Source: Roseibium aggregatum IAM 12614
GTDB taxonomy: Bacteria; Pseudomonadota; Alphaproteobacteria; Rhizobiales; Stappiaceae
Assembly: GCF_000168975.1 (NCBI RefSeq)
Contig: NZ_AAUW01000010.1
Coordinates: 169,572-233,571, forward strand
Direction of reading: 5' to 3'
Length of the DNA stretch: 64,000 bases
In this document: piece by piece, positions 49,520-59,852 of the stretch
How positions within the stretch are numbered: the stretch's first letter is position 1
Layout: each line of letters opens with the position of its first letter
Position numbers and translations under genes: made by a program
The notes under the pieces: generated by a model
What the model was told of the DNA's origin: nothing
Database searches by the model: none
What the model saw: only the letters and a program-made list of their open reading frames with translations

Positions 49520-50740
49520 ATGACCGGCGAAACGATCACGCTAACGGAATTCGTCAGCTTCAATCTGGCCATCCTCGTCTATTTTCTGGGCGTGCGGCTG
49601 AACAAGAAGATCGCCCTTCTGGACAGGTTCAACATTCCGGAACCGGTGTCAGGCGGTCTGCTGGTGGCGCTGTTGTCACTTGGTGTCTATCTGACCCTTC
49701 GAACCGAAATCGGGTTCTCCCTGCAATCGCGCGATTACCTGCTGTACTGCTTTTTCACCGCCATCGGCCTGAACGCCCGCTTTGCAGATCTTGCCAAGGG
49801 TGGCAAACCGCTTTTGATCCTGCTGGTGCTCACCGTCTTTTACATGCTGCTGCAAAATGCGGTTGGTTCGGGGCTCGCGGCGGCAATGGGGCTGCACACA
49901 GGCTTCGGCTTGCTGGGGGGCACCATCTCGCTGGTCGGTGGTCATGGCACCGCAATCGCCTGGGGGCCGAAGCTGGCATCTGATTACGGCGTTGCGGGTG
50001 CCGTCGAGATCGGGGCTGCAACGGCAACGCTCGGCTTGATCGCCGCCAGCCTTCTGGGCGGGCCAGTCGGCAAGTTTCTGATCGAAAGGCGGGGTGGCAA
50101 GCCCGACCCGAACCGCCCGGAAGAAGCCCCGATGATCGGCCTTGAGATGGACCGGGAAGCGGACGCAAGCGTGACGCACACCGGGCTGATGCGCTCGCTG
50201 CTGGTTCTCAACATCGCAATCGGTCTCGGCGTTGCCCTTCAAGAGGCCTTGAGCGCGGGTATAGGGCTGGATCTCCCTGTGTTCGTCTGCTGTCTCTTCT
50301 GCGGCATCCTGCTGTCCAACACCGTGCCGCTGGTCTTTCCGAAAATGACCTGGCCGGCCAGGTCCAAATCCCTGGCTGTCCTGTCCGACCTTGCCCTTGG
50401 CATCTTTCTGACGATGTCGCTCATGAGCCTGCAGCTCTGGACCATTGCGGGTCTGGCCGGGCCGATGCTGCTGATCCTCGTCGCGCAGATCGTCGTTGCG
50501 GCTGCCTTCATCATCCTGGCGCTCTATCCGCTGATGGGCCGCAACTACAATGCGGCGGTCCTGGGGGCTGGTTTCGCGGGGTTTGCGCTTGGTGCGACAC
50601 CGACCGCCATTGCCAACATGACTGCCATCACCAAACACTTCGGACCGGCAACCCAGGCCTTCCTGATCCTGCCGCTCGTGTCAGCCTTCTTCGTGGATCT
50701 CGCCAATGCGGTCATCATCCTCCTGTTCCTGGGGGGATGA
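49520..50740 (+). CDS. gltS: sodium/glutamate symporter
   Basis: A 406-residue inner-membrane Na+/glutamate carrier (ESS family), with about ten helices. The family pattern is clear: LDRFNIPEPVSGGLL in the first third, GLLGGTISLVGGHGTAIAWGP in the pore region, and LGAGFAGFALGATPTAIANMTAI near the end, the two reentrant loops that bind substrate. GGAGG precedes the ATG. It is monocistronic, convergent with the GGDEF/EAL gene. Confidence 0.92.
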   Translation: MTGETITLTEFVSFNLAILVYFLGVRLNKKIALLDRFNIPEPVSGGLLVALLSLGVYLTLRTEIGFSLQSRDYLLYCFFTAIGLNARFADLAKGGKPLLILLVLTVFYMLLQNAVGSGLAAAMGLHTGFGLLGGTISLVGGHGTAIAWGPKLASDYGVAGAVEIGAATATLGLIAASLLGGPVGKFLIERRGGKPDPNRPEEAPMIGLEMDREADASVTHTGLMRSLLVLNIAIGLGVALQEALSAGIGLDLPVFVCCLFCGILLSNTVPLVFPKMTWPARSKSLAVLSDLALGIFLTMSLMSLQLWTIAGLAGPMLLILVAQIVVAAAFIILALYPLMGRNYNAAVLGAGFAGFALGATPTAIANMTAITKHFGPATQAFLILPLVSAFFVDLANAVIILLFLGG

Positions 50741-50766
50741 GAGGATGGAAGAGGAAGGCTTGGCGA

Positions 50767-52365
50767 TCAGGCCGCGTCTGTTTTCTCGCTGAACGGCAGC
50801 CGGCCATCGACCTGGGATGCCAGCAGGAGGCTGGCCTCTTCAGAAGTAACCGCGGCCGCATAAAGGAACCCCTGTCCATAATGGCAGCCGTTGGAATTGA
50901 GTGCGTCATGAACCGCGCTTTCCTCGATCCCTTCCGCAACCGCATCGATGTCGAGCCCCTTGGAAAGAACCAGAATGGCTTCAACGATGGCCGCGCACTG
51001 CTTGTCTTCCAGCATACGTTCGGTAAAGGACTTGTCGATCTTGACCTTCTTGATCGGGAAATCGCGCAGGTAGCTCAGGCTGGAATGGCCCGCGCCGAAA
51101 TCGTCAAGAGCAATGGAGATGCCTGCTTCCGTCAGTTCGGTCAGGATGCGTTTGGCCGATTCCGGGTTTTTCAGCAGCGACGTTTCGGTGATTTCCAGAA
51201 CCAGACGGCTGGGAGAAAACTCGAACTTCTTCAAGATGGCACTGATCTGTAACGGCAGGGCGGGGTCTTGCAGTTGCACCGGAGAGAGATTGAAAGACAG
51301 GTAGAGATCATCCGGCCAGTTGGCGGCGACCTTGCAGGCGTCCTCCAGCAGGTGCTGCGTCAGCTCGGAGATAATGCCGCAGTCTTCCGCGATCGGAATG
51401 AACTGCAGCGGAGGCACCTTGCCGAAGTCTGTATCGGTCCACCTTGCCAGAGCCTCGAACCCGGCAATACGGCCGGAATCCATGTCCAGGATCGGCTGGT
51501 AATAGGCCTTGACCTCTTGATCCGAAATCGCGCGGCGCAGGCGTTGTTCCAGGAGGGTCCGATGCAGGATCGAGGCGTCCATGTCGACCTCGAAGAACCG
51601 GTAGGTCGAGCGCCCGGAGGACTTGGCCCGGTAAAGCGCGATGTCGGCCCTGCGCAGAAGTTCGGTAATCGCGTGGCCGTCATGGGGATAGAGAGCGATG
51701 CCGATGCCCGAACCGATGGAAATCTGCCGGTTGCCGAACTCGAAACGGTCGTTGATCCGGGTGATCAGCCGCCGGGCGAACCCTGCCACATCCGACTTTT
51801 CCTTGAACACCGGGGAGACAATAGCGAATTCGTCACCGCCGAGCCGGGCGACAATGCCGTCCTTGCCAAGCGTTTCCGCCAGCCGGTCAGCAAAGCTGCG
51901 CAGCAGGTTGTCGCCGAAGGCGTGGCCATAGACGTCGTTGATCGGCTTGAAGCCGTCGAGGTCAAGCATCATCACGGCGCGGAAACAGTCCGGCTTCACC
52001 TCGTATGTCAGGTCGGCGAAGGCTTCCAGCAGACGGCGCCGGTTGGGAAGCCCGGTCAGCGGATCGTGCTGGGCAAGGGCCAGGGCTTCGGAATGGGCCG
52101 AGGACCTGGCTTTCAGCTCCTTGCGCAACCGTCGGGTCGCCCATGCTCCGTACCCCAGACTGAAGATGGCGATGCCCAGCACAAGGCTGGTGATAAAATC
52201 AAACGTCAGTTGGGAATGATCGAGTTCATAAGCAGGAAAGAATACTGGTACCACCTTGATACCGGTAAAAATGACAAGAACTATTGCAAGTAATGCAACT
52301 ATAGATCGCGTCACATATCTGTTGTCTGCAACTTCCCGTTTCACTGAAGGTTGGTCCCAATACAT
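50767..52365 (-). CDS. membrane-bound diguanylate cyclase/phosphodiesterase
   Basis: A 532-residue protein with two membrane helices (about 20-43 and 56-76), a GGDEF domain (99-265, GGDEF intact at 176-180) and an EAL domain (270-520, EAL at 304-306). The EAL catalytic residues are kept, including Asn of FNLSPV, Glu of EITETS, DD of LDDFGAGHSS, Lys of VKIDKSF and Glu of AVAEGIE. The inhibitory RxxD site is absent. There is no separate sensor domain beyond the short periplasmic loop between the helices. It may make or degrade cyclic di-GMP. Start at 52365; an in-frame extension to 52494 is unlikely. Confidence 0.9.
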   Translation of the reverse strand: MYWDQPSVKREVADNRYVTRSIVALLAIVLVIFTGIKVVPVFFPAYELDHSQLTFDFITSLVLGIAIFSLGYGAWATRRLRKELKARSSAHSEALALAQHDPLTGLPNRRRLLEAFADLTYEVKPDCFRAVMMLDLDGFKPINDVYGHAFGDNLLRSFADRLAETLGKDGIVARLGGDEFAIVSPVFKEKSDVAGFARRLITRINDRFEFGNRQISIGSGIGIALYPHDGHAITELLRRADIALYRAKSSGRSTYRFFEVDMDASILHRTLLEQRLRRAISDQEVKAYYQPILDMDSGRIAGFEALARWTDTDFGKVPPLQFIPIAEDCGIISELTQHLLEDACKVAANWPDDLYLSFNLSPVQLQDPALPLQISAILKKFEFSPSRLVLEITETSLLKNPESAKRILTELTEAGISIALDDFGAGHSSLSYLRDFPIKKVKIDKSFTERMLEDKQCAAIVEAILVLSKGLDIDAVAEGIEESAVHDALNSNGCHYGQGFLYAAAVTSEEASLLLASQVDGRLPFSEKTDAA

Positions 52366-52561
52366 ACGACTGCTAACAAGTTGCGGAGTTTCACATGCAA
52401 TTCTTGAAGAAGAATGAAACAAAGCAGATGTGCCGCCGTCTGAACGGCCGGCCGTGGGCGTGCATTGCCGCGAAAAGGGGTGACAAGTCCTCATTGTCTT
52501 GGTAACGGACGGCGCAAACCGTTTCCGGTGTTATCCCACCAGACCAAAGGTCCAGACATCC

Positions 52562-54649
52562 ATGCCCGATCTTCTGCTTGAACTGTTCAGCGAAGAGATT
52601 CCGGCCCGCATGCAGCGCAAGGCGGCCGAAGACCTGAAATCTCTCGTGACCAATGCCCTGGTGGATGCCGGTTTGCCGTATGAAGGCGCAAAGGCCTTCG
52701 CGACACCGCGGCGTCTTGCCTTGCATGTCGCAGGTGTTCCAGCAGGTTCCGCCGCCACGCGCGAAGAGCGCAAAGGCCCGCGTGTCGGAGCCCCGGAAAA
52801 GGCGCTGGAAGGCTTTCTGAGAGGGGCAGGGCTGACGTCGATTGATCAGGCAACCATCCAGACAGACCCGAAGAAGGGTGACTTCTACGTCGCCGTGATC
52901 GAAAAGCCGGGCCGGTCGGCGATTGATGTCATTGCCGAATTTATGCCGGGCATTCTGCGCAATTTCCCCTGGCCGATCACCATGCGCTGGGGCGCGGCAA
53001 CCACCCGCTGGGTGCGGCCGCTGCATTCCATCGTCGCTACCTTCGGCCCGGAAACGGAAGAACCGGACGTGGTGTCGTTCGAATTCGACGGCATAAAGGC
53101 CGGCAAGACCACGCGTGGCCACCGCTTCCTGGCGGATGAGGCTTTCGACGTGCGCCGCTTCGACGACTATGCGCCGGCACTCGAAAAGCACAAGGTCGTG
53201 CTCGACGCGGACCGCCGCAAGGACATCATCCAGAATGACGCCAAGGATTGTGCCCTGGCGCTCGGTCTCGATCTGGTCGAGGATCCGGGTCTTCTGGAAG
53301 AGGTCGCCGGACTGGTCGAATGGCCGGTGGTGCTGACCGGCAGCTTCGACGAGGATTTCCTGACGATCCCGGATGAGTGCATTCAGCTCACCATCAAGGT
53401 CAACCAGAAGTGCTTTGTGCTGAAGAACCCGGCCACCGGGCGTCTTGCCAACAAGTTCGTGCTGATTTCCAACATCATCGCCGATGATGGTGGCAAGCTG
53501 ATCGTCGCCGGCAACGAGAAGGTGATCCGCGCACGTCTGTCCGACGCCCGCTTCTTCTGGGAAACGGACCTGAAGTCGAAGCTGTCGGATAATCTGCCCA
53601 AGCTGGACGAGGTCAAGTTTCACGAAAAGCTCGGCAGCGTCGGTGAGCGGGTGAAGCGCATGATTGCGCTGTCGGCCGAACTTGCGCCGGTTGCCGGGGC
53701 GGACGAGACGAAGGCCAAACGTGCGGCGGAACTCGCCAAGGCGGATCTTGTCTCCAACATGGTCTTCGAATTCCCGGAACTGCAGGGCCTCATGGGCCGC
53801 TACTACGCAACGGCCCAGGGCGAGGATGCATCGGTGGCAACCGCCATCGAGGAGCATTACAAGCCGCAGGGGCCGAGCGACAGCGTGCCGACCGATCCGG
53901 TCGCCGTTGCCGTGGCGCTTGCCGAAAAGCTGGATCTGCTTGCAGGTTTCTGGGCGATCGACGAAAAGCCGACCGGCTCCAAGGATCCCTATGCTCTGCG
54001 GCGTGCGGCGCTCGGCGTGATCCGGATCGTTCTGGAAAACAATCTCCGGATCAGACTTGGCGATATTCTCCGGTCCGCTCTGGATCTTCAGGGTGTGAAA
54101 ACGGCAGACCCTGCAGCTCTTGTCGCCGATCTCCTGTCCTTCTTCGCCGACCGCCTGAAAGTCCACCTCAGGGACGAAGGTGCGCGTCATGACCTGATCG
54201 ACGCTATCTTTGCGCTGGAAGGTCAGGACGATGTTCTGATGGTGGTCCGGCGTGTCGAGGCGCTCGGCAAATTCGTTTCTTCCGACGACGGCACCAACCT
54301 GCTGGCTGGCTACAAGCGCGCGGTCAACATTCTGAAAGCCGAGGAAAAGAAGGACGGCGCCGCCGTTTCCGGAAAGCCGCACCCGGACCACTTCCAGGAA
54401 CAGGCCGAAATCGATCTTGCGGCTGCCATCGATGTGGCCCGGGCCGAAGCGGCCGACGCCGTGGCAAGCGAGAACTTCGAGGGGGCGATGGAAGCTCTGT
54501 CGAAGCTGCGTGCTCCGGTCGACCGTTTCTTCGTTGACATTCTGGTCAATGCCGAAGACGCCACACTGCGCATGAACCGCCTGCAGCTCCTTGCTGAAAT
54601 CCGGGATGCGACCCATGTGGTGGCGGATTTCTCGAAGGTGGCCGGCTAA
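52562..54649 (+). CDS. glyS: glycyl-tRNA synthetase beta subunit
   Basis: The beta chain of glycyl-tRNA synthetase, 695 residues, needed for tRNA binding. It opens with [23 protein letters not shown] and has the family signature [20 protein letters not shown] and the C-terminal HD-like and anticodon-binding parts ([19 protein letters not shown]). The ATG at 52562 gives the family start; the frame to 52499 adds 21 unlikely residues. Its partner glyQ is 7.3 kb upstream. Confidence 0.96.
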   Translation: MPDLLLELFSEEIPARMQRKAAEDLKSLVTNALVDAGLPYEGAKAFATPRRLALHVAGVPAGSAATREERKGPRVGAPEKALEGFLRGAGLTSIDQATIQTDPKKGDFYVAVIEKPGRSAIDVIAEFMPGILRNFPWPITMRWGAATTRWVRPLHSIVATFGPETEEPDVVSFEFDGIKAGKTTRGHRFLADEAFDVRRFDDYAPALEKHKVVLDADRRKDIIQNDAKDCALALGLDLVEDPGLLEEVAGLVEWPVVLTGSFDEDFLTIPDECIQLTIKVNQKCFVLKNPATGRLANKFVLISNIIADDGGKLIVAGNEKVIRARLSDARFFWETDLKSKLSDNLPKLDEVKFHEKLGSVGERVKRMIALSAELAPVAGADETKAKRAAELAKADLVSNMVFEFPELQGLMGRYYATAQGEDASVATAIEEHYKPQGPSDSVPTDPVAVAVALAEKLDLLAGFWAIDEKPTGSKDPYALRRAALGVIRIVLENNLRIRLGDILRSALDLQGVKTADPAALVADLLSFFADRLKVHLRDEGARHDLIDAIFALEGQDDVLMVVRRVEALGKFVSSDDGTNLLAGYKRAVNILKAEEKKDGAAVSGKPHPDHFQEQAEIDLAAAIDVARAEAADAVASENFEGAMEALSKLRAPVDRFFVDILVNAEDATLRMNRLQLLAEIRDATHVVADFSKVAG

Positions 54650-54725
54650 GCAAAGGATTGAAAGTTTTGGTATTGGATTATTTTGCGTTATCCTTTCACA
54701 AATCGAAGTAGGAATTAATGGGTTG

Positions 54726-54902
54726 ATGGAAACGAAATCGGACGGTCGAAGAAACGAACCGATGCAACCTGAGGAAGCTTTTGCTAACGGAGAGAAAAAT
54801 TCTCCCGCAAGTAATCAAGCAACGAAACGTCGTACCATTCGCGAAATGGTAGCCGATAACAACACCCGTTTTGCTGCGACAATGAAGTCTCTTGGTGAAT
54901 GA
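54726..54902 (+). CDS. antitoxin of a Fic/Doc-type toxin-antitoxin pair (unrecognised family)
   Basis: A 58-residue, AT-richer gene with many Lys, Arg and Asn. The C-terminal part (KRRTIREMVADNNTRFAATMKSLGE) is a short helix of the kind that plugs Doc toxins, but the N-terminal DNA-binding motif is not recognised. Its TGA overlaps the start of the toxin gene by four bases, the coupled layout usual in such pairs. The gene was found because of this pairing and is too short for similarity alone to prove. Confidence 0.65.
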   Translation: METKSDGRRNEPMQPEEAFANGEKNSPASNQATKRRTIREMVADNNTRFAATMKSLGE

Positions 54903-55306
54903 CAAGACTGATTGAGCCGGTCTGGTTGTCATTTGATGAAACAGAAGAAATCATTCAAGCAGTCGGGGAGCTCTATCCAAAGCATCGGGTCGAATTGGTG
55001 CGGCCAAATGAATTGGCTGCCGCATTGGAGCGTCCTATAAATCGGTATCATTATGCAGGCAAAACCAACATCTTTATGCTCTCGTGTGAATATGTCTATG
55101 GTATCGGCAAGGCGCATGCATTGGTAGACGGCAACAAACGCATAGCTTTTATGGCGGCGTTGGTTTTTCTCGAATTTAACGGGATCAAGCTCAATGAGCC
55201 GGCCGACGAGTTTTTTGCTGTCTATATAAAGGCTTTGATGTCTGACAGGATAAACCTGCAGATGCTTGCCACAGTATTTTCTGTCTTTTCAGTACAATTT
55301 TCCTGA
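54899..55306 (+). CDS. death-on-curing (Doc/Fic) family toxin
   Basis: A 135-residue protein of the Doc/Fic fold. The active motif is His73-ALVDGN-Lys80-Arg81 (HALVDGNKR), close to the Doc form HxFx(D)xNKR; the third position is Leu rather than Phe. Doc proteins phosphorylate EF-Tu, whereas other Fic proteins add AMP. The start overlaps the antitoxin stop by four bases, so the two are co-translated. The gene is AT-richer than glyS upstream and looks acquired. Confidence 0.85.
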   Translation: MTRLIEPVWLSFDETEEIIQAVGELYPKHRVELVRPNELAAALERPINRYHYAGKTNIFMLSCEYVYGIGKAHALVDGNKRIAFMAALVFLEFNGIKLNEPADEFFAVYIKALMSDRINLQMLATVFSVFSVQFS

Positions 55307-55355
55307 ACGACAGCGCTCCCACATAGTGGAAACGCTGCTTCTTGGACGAAGTGCC

Positions 55356-56591
55356 TTACTCGGCTGGTTCCGCAGCCAGCCGGTCGACGGGTTTTTCCTC
55401 GATCGGCCAATGCACAATGGCGGCGAAGATGCCGAGGGCGATGCCCAGCCACCAGATGGCGTCGTAGGAGCCAGTTTCGTCGTAGATCTTGCCGCCCAGC
55501 CAGACGCCCAGGAACGAGCCGATCTGGTGGGACAGGAAGACGAAGCCGAACAGGGTTGCCATGTAGCGCGGACCGAACATGACGGCCACCAGGCCGGACG
55601 TGGGCGGCACGGTCGACAGCCACAGGATACCCATCACGCCGGAGAACACGAGCACCGAGGCTGGTGTGACCGGCAGCATGATGAAGGCGAAGATCGCAAC
55701 GGCACGGGCAAGGTAGATCAGCGACAGGAACATCGGCTTGGAATAGCGGCCGGAAATGTAACCTGACAGCAGCGACCCTGCGATGTTGCACAGGCCAATG
55801 AGCGCAATGGCTGTGGCGCCCCAGGCCGGATCAAGACCTAGATCGGCGATATAGGGCGGCAGATGCACCGTGATGAAGGCAACGTGGAAGCCGCACACGA
55901 AAAAGCCGAAAGTCAGCAGGATAAATCCGCGGGTTCCGAAGGCTTCGGAAATGGCGGAGGTGAGCTTCTGATCGTTCGCCGGATTGCTGTTTTGAGGCAG
56001 TTCCGACTTGCCCCGGAGTGCAATGGCCAGCAGCGGCACGAGGGCGACGAGCCCGGCAAAGACGACAAGGGTCTGCTGCCAGCCGATGCTTGCGATCAGC
56101 GCGCCGCCAAGAGGGGCGAACAGAAACTGGCCGAGCGAGCCGGAGGCGGTGCCTATGCCGAAGGCGAGCGTTCTCTGCGACGCAGAGACCGTGCGGCCGA
56201 AAGAGGCCAGAACCAGAGAGAAGGACGAACAGGAAATGCCGAGACCGATGAGCACACCGGCCGAGATATGCAGGGCGACCGTGCTTTCCGCATCGATCAT
56301 CAGCAACAGGCCGGTGCAGTAAAGAACAGCGCCGAGCGTCATGGTTTTCCAGGTGCCGAACCTGTCGGCCATCATGCCGGCAAGCGGCTGGCCGATGCCC
56401 CACATGAGGTTCTGGATCGCCAGCGCCAGCGCGAATATCTCGCGGCTCCAATCCCGGGCCTCGGTCATTGGCTGGAAGAAAAGGCCCATCGCGGACCGCG
56501 GACCGAAGGAAATGAGCGCGATCAAACAGCCGCAGGAAATCACCAGCGGGATATTTGGCCCGGCCCGGCCAGTGGAGGAAGCAGTTGTCAT
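55356..56591 (-). CDS. MFS transporter
   Basis: A 411-residue 12-helix transporter of the major facilitator superfamily. The loop MADRFGTWKTMTLGAVLYCTG between helices 2 and 3 is the MFS motif A. The N-terminal region (AMGLFFQPMTEARDWSREIFALALAI) resembles the group of small organic-acid or drug carriers related to oxalate/formate exchangers. The substrate is unknown. It is single, on the strand opposite nadA. Confidence 0.9.
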   Translation of the reverse strand: MTTASSTGRAGPNIPLVISCGCLIALISFGPRSAMGLFFQPMTEARDWSREIFALALAIQNLMWGIGQPLAGMMADRFGTWKTMTLGAVLYCTGLLLMIDAESTVALHISAGVLIGLGISCSSFSLVLASFGRTVSASQRTLAFGIGTASGSLGQFLFAPLGGALIASIGWQQTLVVFAGLVALVPLLAIALRGKSELPQNSNPANDQKLTSAISEAFGTRGFILLTFGFFVCGFHVAFITVHLPPYIADLGLDPAWGATAIALIGLCNIAGSLLSGYISGRYSKPMFLSLIYLARAVAIFAFIMLPVTPASVLVFSGVMGILWLSTVPPTSGLVAVMFGPRYMATLFGFVFLSHQIGSFLGVWLGGKIYDETGSYDAIWWLGIALGIFAAIVHWPIEEKPVDRLAAEPAE

Positions 56592-57055
56592 GCATGTCTC
56601 TCTGATCGTGAAATTACGATCAGAATAGTCTGAAGTCGGGCTCCGGAAAAACGCCTAATTTTGATGGATTGATCAGCGTTTCAAATGGAATATGCTTTGA
56701 CAGACATGCCGCAGCAATGTGTCCGGAGAGGTCTGGAGGGGGGCTCCGGTCTGCAGGTAAGGCCGGCTGAGGGGCACTGTTTCGGTGCCAGGTTTATGGG
56801 GCGAATTGTTAGCCGGCTTCCAGGGCGCGGAAAAAATTGATCTTAAGCTTCGGAAAAGAAAGGAGAAACGGACGCTGGACGATAATTTTTCCGATTTTTG
56901 TAGATTTTCGATTTGCTGACCCTTATATAAACTCCGAAAGAGCAAAAGTATGGGCGTCACGGCCCGTTTTCTTTTGCCTCTAATATGCTCAAGTTGAGTA
57001 TAACTAAATAGCGGCAACACCCACCCCTCACGCCGCGCAATAAAGGGAGGTCGCC
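56592..57055. other. divergent intergenic region upstream of nadA
   Basis: A 464-base gap. The part near nadA is AT-rich and has a hairpin (GCAAAAG...CTTTTGC around 56942-56978 with an inner GGGC/GCCC) and a palindrome at 56984-57002. Some 40 bases separate the palindrome from the nadA ribosome site (GGAGG). No gene is evident. Confidence 0.5.
56984..57002. promoter_or_regulatory. candidate operator of the nad operon
   Basis: TATGCTCAA-G-TTGAGTATA is a 9-1-9 inverted repeat with one mismatched pair, 54 bases ahead of the nadA start, inside the AT-rich promoter zone. In alphaproteobacteria nadABC is known to be controlled by a repressor (NadQ) in some lineages. The identity of the regulator is inferred. 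Confidence 0.5.
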
Positions 57056-58138
57056 ATGACCATTGCCCAGATCAAAGCACCGGTTGGAGCACCCATTGCC
57101 GCCGGACTGACGGCACTGGAACGTTTCGGCAAACTGGAGCGCCCGGACCTGCGTTATACGCCGGAGGTCGCCGAGGCGACCGCGCCGATCTACGAGAAGG
57201 TCAAGCATATCATCCCGGCCATCGAATGGCCTGCTCTGGCACCGACCATCCATGCGATCAACAAGCTGAAGAAGCAGCGCAACGCGGTTATCCTGGCCCA
57301 TAACTACATGACGCCGGATATCTACCATGGGGTGGCCGACATCGTTGGCGACAGCCTGCAACTGGCCATCGAGGCGACCCGCACCGATGCCGAAGTCATC
57401 GTCCAGTGCGGCGTGCACTTCATGGCGGAGACCTCGAAAATCCTGAGCCCGGAAAAGACGGTGCTGATCCCGGATATGCGCGCAGGCTGCTCTTTGGCCG
57501 AATCCATCACCGGGGCGGACGTACGGGCCCTGCGCGAGCGCAACCCCGGCATCCCGATCATCACCTATGTGAACACCTCCGCCGATGTGAAAGCGGAATG
57601 CGACATCTGCTGCACGTCTTCCAACGCGCTGCAGGTGGTCGAAAGCTTCGGTGTCGACAAGGTGTTCCTGATTCCGGACAAATACCTGGCCGCCAACGTC
57701 GGCAACAAGACCGACGTCGAGGTTCTGGTCTGGGATGGCGCCTGCGAGGTGCATGAGCGCTTCACCGCGCAAGAGCTGCGCGACTATCGCAAGATCGAGC
57801 CGAATGTGAAGATCATTGCCCATCCGGAATGCCCGCCCGAAGTGGTTGCGGAAGCCGACTTTGCCGGGTCCACCGCGCATATGATTGACTGGGTGAAAAC
57901 CAAGCGTCCGGAAAAGGTGATGATGATCACCGAATGCTCCATGGCGGACAACGTTGCCAGCGAAACGCCGGGTGTGGACTACATCCGTCCATGCAACCTG
58001 TGCCCGCACATGAAGCGGATCACATTGACCAAGATCCTGGACTCTCTGCTCGAGATGAAAGAGGAAGTGGTCGTTGACCCGGTGGTGGCCGACAGGGCCC
58101 GTACCGCAGTCGAGCGGATGATCAACTTGAAAATCTGA
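57056..58138 (+). CDS. nadA: quinolinate synthase A
   Basis: Condenses iminoaspartate with dihydroxyacetone phosphate to quinolinate, a 4Fe-4S enzyme. At 360 residues it has the fold with [23 protein letters not shown] and Cys118 (VQCGVHFM). Further cysteines lie at CDICC and CNLCPHM. The three cluster ligands fit these positions. GGAGG precedes the ATG. It is the first gene of the nadA-nadB-nadC operon, which makes nicotinate mononucleotide from aspartate. Confidence 0.97.
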   Translation: MTIAQIKAPVGAPIAAGLTALERFGKLERPDLRYTPEVAEATAPIYEKVKHIIPAIEWPALAPTIHAINKLKKQRNAVILAHNYMTPDIYHGVADIVGDSLQLAIEATRTDAEVIVQCGVHFMAETSKILSPEKTVLIPDMRAGCSLAESITGADVRALRERNPGIPIITYVNTSADVKAECDICCTSSNALQVVESFGVDKVFLIPDKYLAANVGNKTDVEVLVWDGACEVHERFTAQELRDYRKIEPNVKIIAHPECPPEVVAEADFAGSTAHMIDWVKTKRPEKVMMITECSMADNVASETPGVDYIRPCNLCPHMKRITLTKILDSLLEMKEEVVVDPVVADRARTAVERMINLKI

Positions 58139-58238
58139 CCGGCTTCGGTCTAAACCGCATCTATGCGATGGCTTCCGGGCGTCTCCAGCCCGGAAGTTTC
58201 TTTTGGGACTTGTGCCCGTCTTTTCCAGGAAGTTTCCC

Positions 58239-59840
58239 ATGGCCGTGTCGGTTGAGGATTTTGCACCTGCCTATATTGGCAAGGATGTGGATGATGTCGT
58301 CATTCTGGGAGGAGGTCTGGCAGGGCTCTTCTGCGCGCTGAAGCTCAGCCCGCGACCGGTCACCGTCATCACCAACGCACCGATCGGGCAGGGGGCCTCT
58401 TCCGCCTGGGCGCAGGGAGGGATCGCAGCTGCGATTTCCGAACAGGACTCGGTCGAAAAACACCGCGACGATACGCTGGCTGCAGGCTGCGGCATTTGCG
58501 AGGAAAAGATCGTCGAGCAGATGACCCGCGAAGGCAGCGCCCGGGTCCATGACCTCTTGTCCTACGGCGTTCCGTTCGATCAGGATCTCGAAGGCCGGCT
58601 GAAGTTCTCGCGCGAAGCTGCCCACTCCCACAGCAGGGTCGTGCGTGTGCGCGGTGACATGGCGGGACGGGCGATCATGGATGCCCTGATCGCCGCCGTC
58701 CGCAAGACACCCTCGATCCGCATTCTGGAAGGGTACATCGGCGAAAGCTTCATTGGCGAAGGCCGGTATGTAACGGGGGTTCTGGCCCGCAGGCGCGGCA
58801 GCCTGGAACGCCTGATCTTTCCGGCGAAGGCCGTGGTGCTTGCCTCTGGCGGCATCGGCCATCTTTATGAATTGACGACCAACCCGCATGAAGCCAACGG
58901 CCACGGTCTTGCCATGGCCGCCCGCGCCGGTGCCGTGATTGCCGATGCCGAATTCGTGCAGTTCCACCCGACCGCGCTCGATCTCGGCAAGGACCCCGCG
59001 CCGCTGGCGACCGAAGCCCTGCGCGGGGAAGGGGCGACGCTTCTCAACAAGGCCGGTGAGCGCTTCATGGAAGGCGTTCACCCGGATCTGGAGCTGGCGC
59101 CGCGCGACATCGTCGCCCGGGCAATCCACCGGGAAGTCTCCGAAGGCCGGGGAGCTTTCCTGGATTGCAGGACAGCAATCGGGGACAGGTTCAAGGAGGA
59201 TTTCCCGACCGTTTTCGCGGCAGCCTCCGCAGCCGGCCTCGACCCGGCGAAAGACCTTCTGCCGGTGGCACCCGCCGAGCACTACCACATGGGCGGTGTG
59301 CTGACCGATGCCAATGGCCGCACGTCTCTCGATGGTCTTTGGGCTGCCGGCGAGGTCGCTTCGACCGGGGCTCATGGCGCCAACCGTCTGGCATCCAACT
59401 CGCTGCTGGAAGCGGTTGTCTTTGCCGCGCGCATCGCCGAGGATATCCAGGGCCTGATGCCCACCCCGCGCAGCGCCTACTGGAACGAGATGGACGATGC
59501 CCCCGGTCTGCCGAGCCAGCGCAACGCCGAAGAGCGGGAAGCCATCACCGTTCTGCGCAAGACGCTGGCGCGCAATGTCGGTGTGCTGCGCGATGCCGAG
59601 GGGCTCAAGACGGCTCTGGCCGATATCGCGCGGGTGGAACAGAACTGCGTTCGCCAGTCGATCATCAACATGATGGTCGCCGGGCGCATCATCGCCGCGG
59701 CTGCGCTGAAGCGCGAGGAAAGCCGTGGTGGGCATTTCCGCAAGGACTTCCCGCATGAAAATCCCGATATGGCAAGCCGCTCCTACACCACCTTGAAGGA
59801 AGTCGAGGCCATCACCGCCGAGGCCCTGGAAACTGCCTGA
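58239..59840 (+). CDS. nadB: L-aspartate oxidase
   Basis: Oxidises L-aspartate to iminoaspartate for quinolinate synthase. The 533-residue flavoprotein starts with [15 protein letters not shown] (24-33), then carries [13 protein letters not shown] and [21 protein letters not shown], all typical of the succinate dehydrogenase-like oxidases. The ATG at 58239 has AGGAAG eight bases upstream; a frame to 58203 is unlikely. Second gene of the nad operon, 100 bases after nadA. Confidence 0.96.
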   Translation: MAVSVEDFAPAYIGKDVDDVVILGGGLAGLFCALKLSPRPVTVITNAPIGQGASSAWAQGGIAAAISEQDSVEKHRDDTLAAGCGICEEKIVEQMTREGSARVHDLLSYGVPFDQDLEGRLKFSREAAHSHSRVVRVRGDMAGRAIMDALIAAVRKTPSIRILEGYIGESFIGEGRYVTGVLARRRGSLERLIFPAKAVVLASGGIGHLYELTTNPHEANGHGLAMAARAGAVIADAEFVQFHPTALDLGKDPAPLATEALRGEGATLLNKAGERFMEGVHPDLELAPRDIVARAIHREVSEGRGAFLDCRTAIGDRFKEDFPTVFAAASAAGLDPAKDLLPVAPAEHYHMGGVLTDANGRTSLDGLWAAGEVASTGAHGANRLASNSLLEAVVFAARIAEDIQGLMPTPRSAYWNEMDDAPGLPSQRNAEEREAITVLRKTLARNVGVLRDAEGLKTALADIARVEQNCVRQSIINMMVAGRIIAAAALKREESRGGHFRKDFPHENPDMASRSYTTLKEVEAITAEALETA

Positions 59841-59852
59841 CCGGAGAGGCGC

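Noticed and set aside
52391..54616. A 741-codon frame antisense to glyS
   Set aside because: Shadow of glyS.
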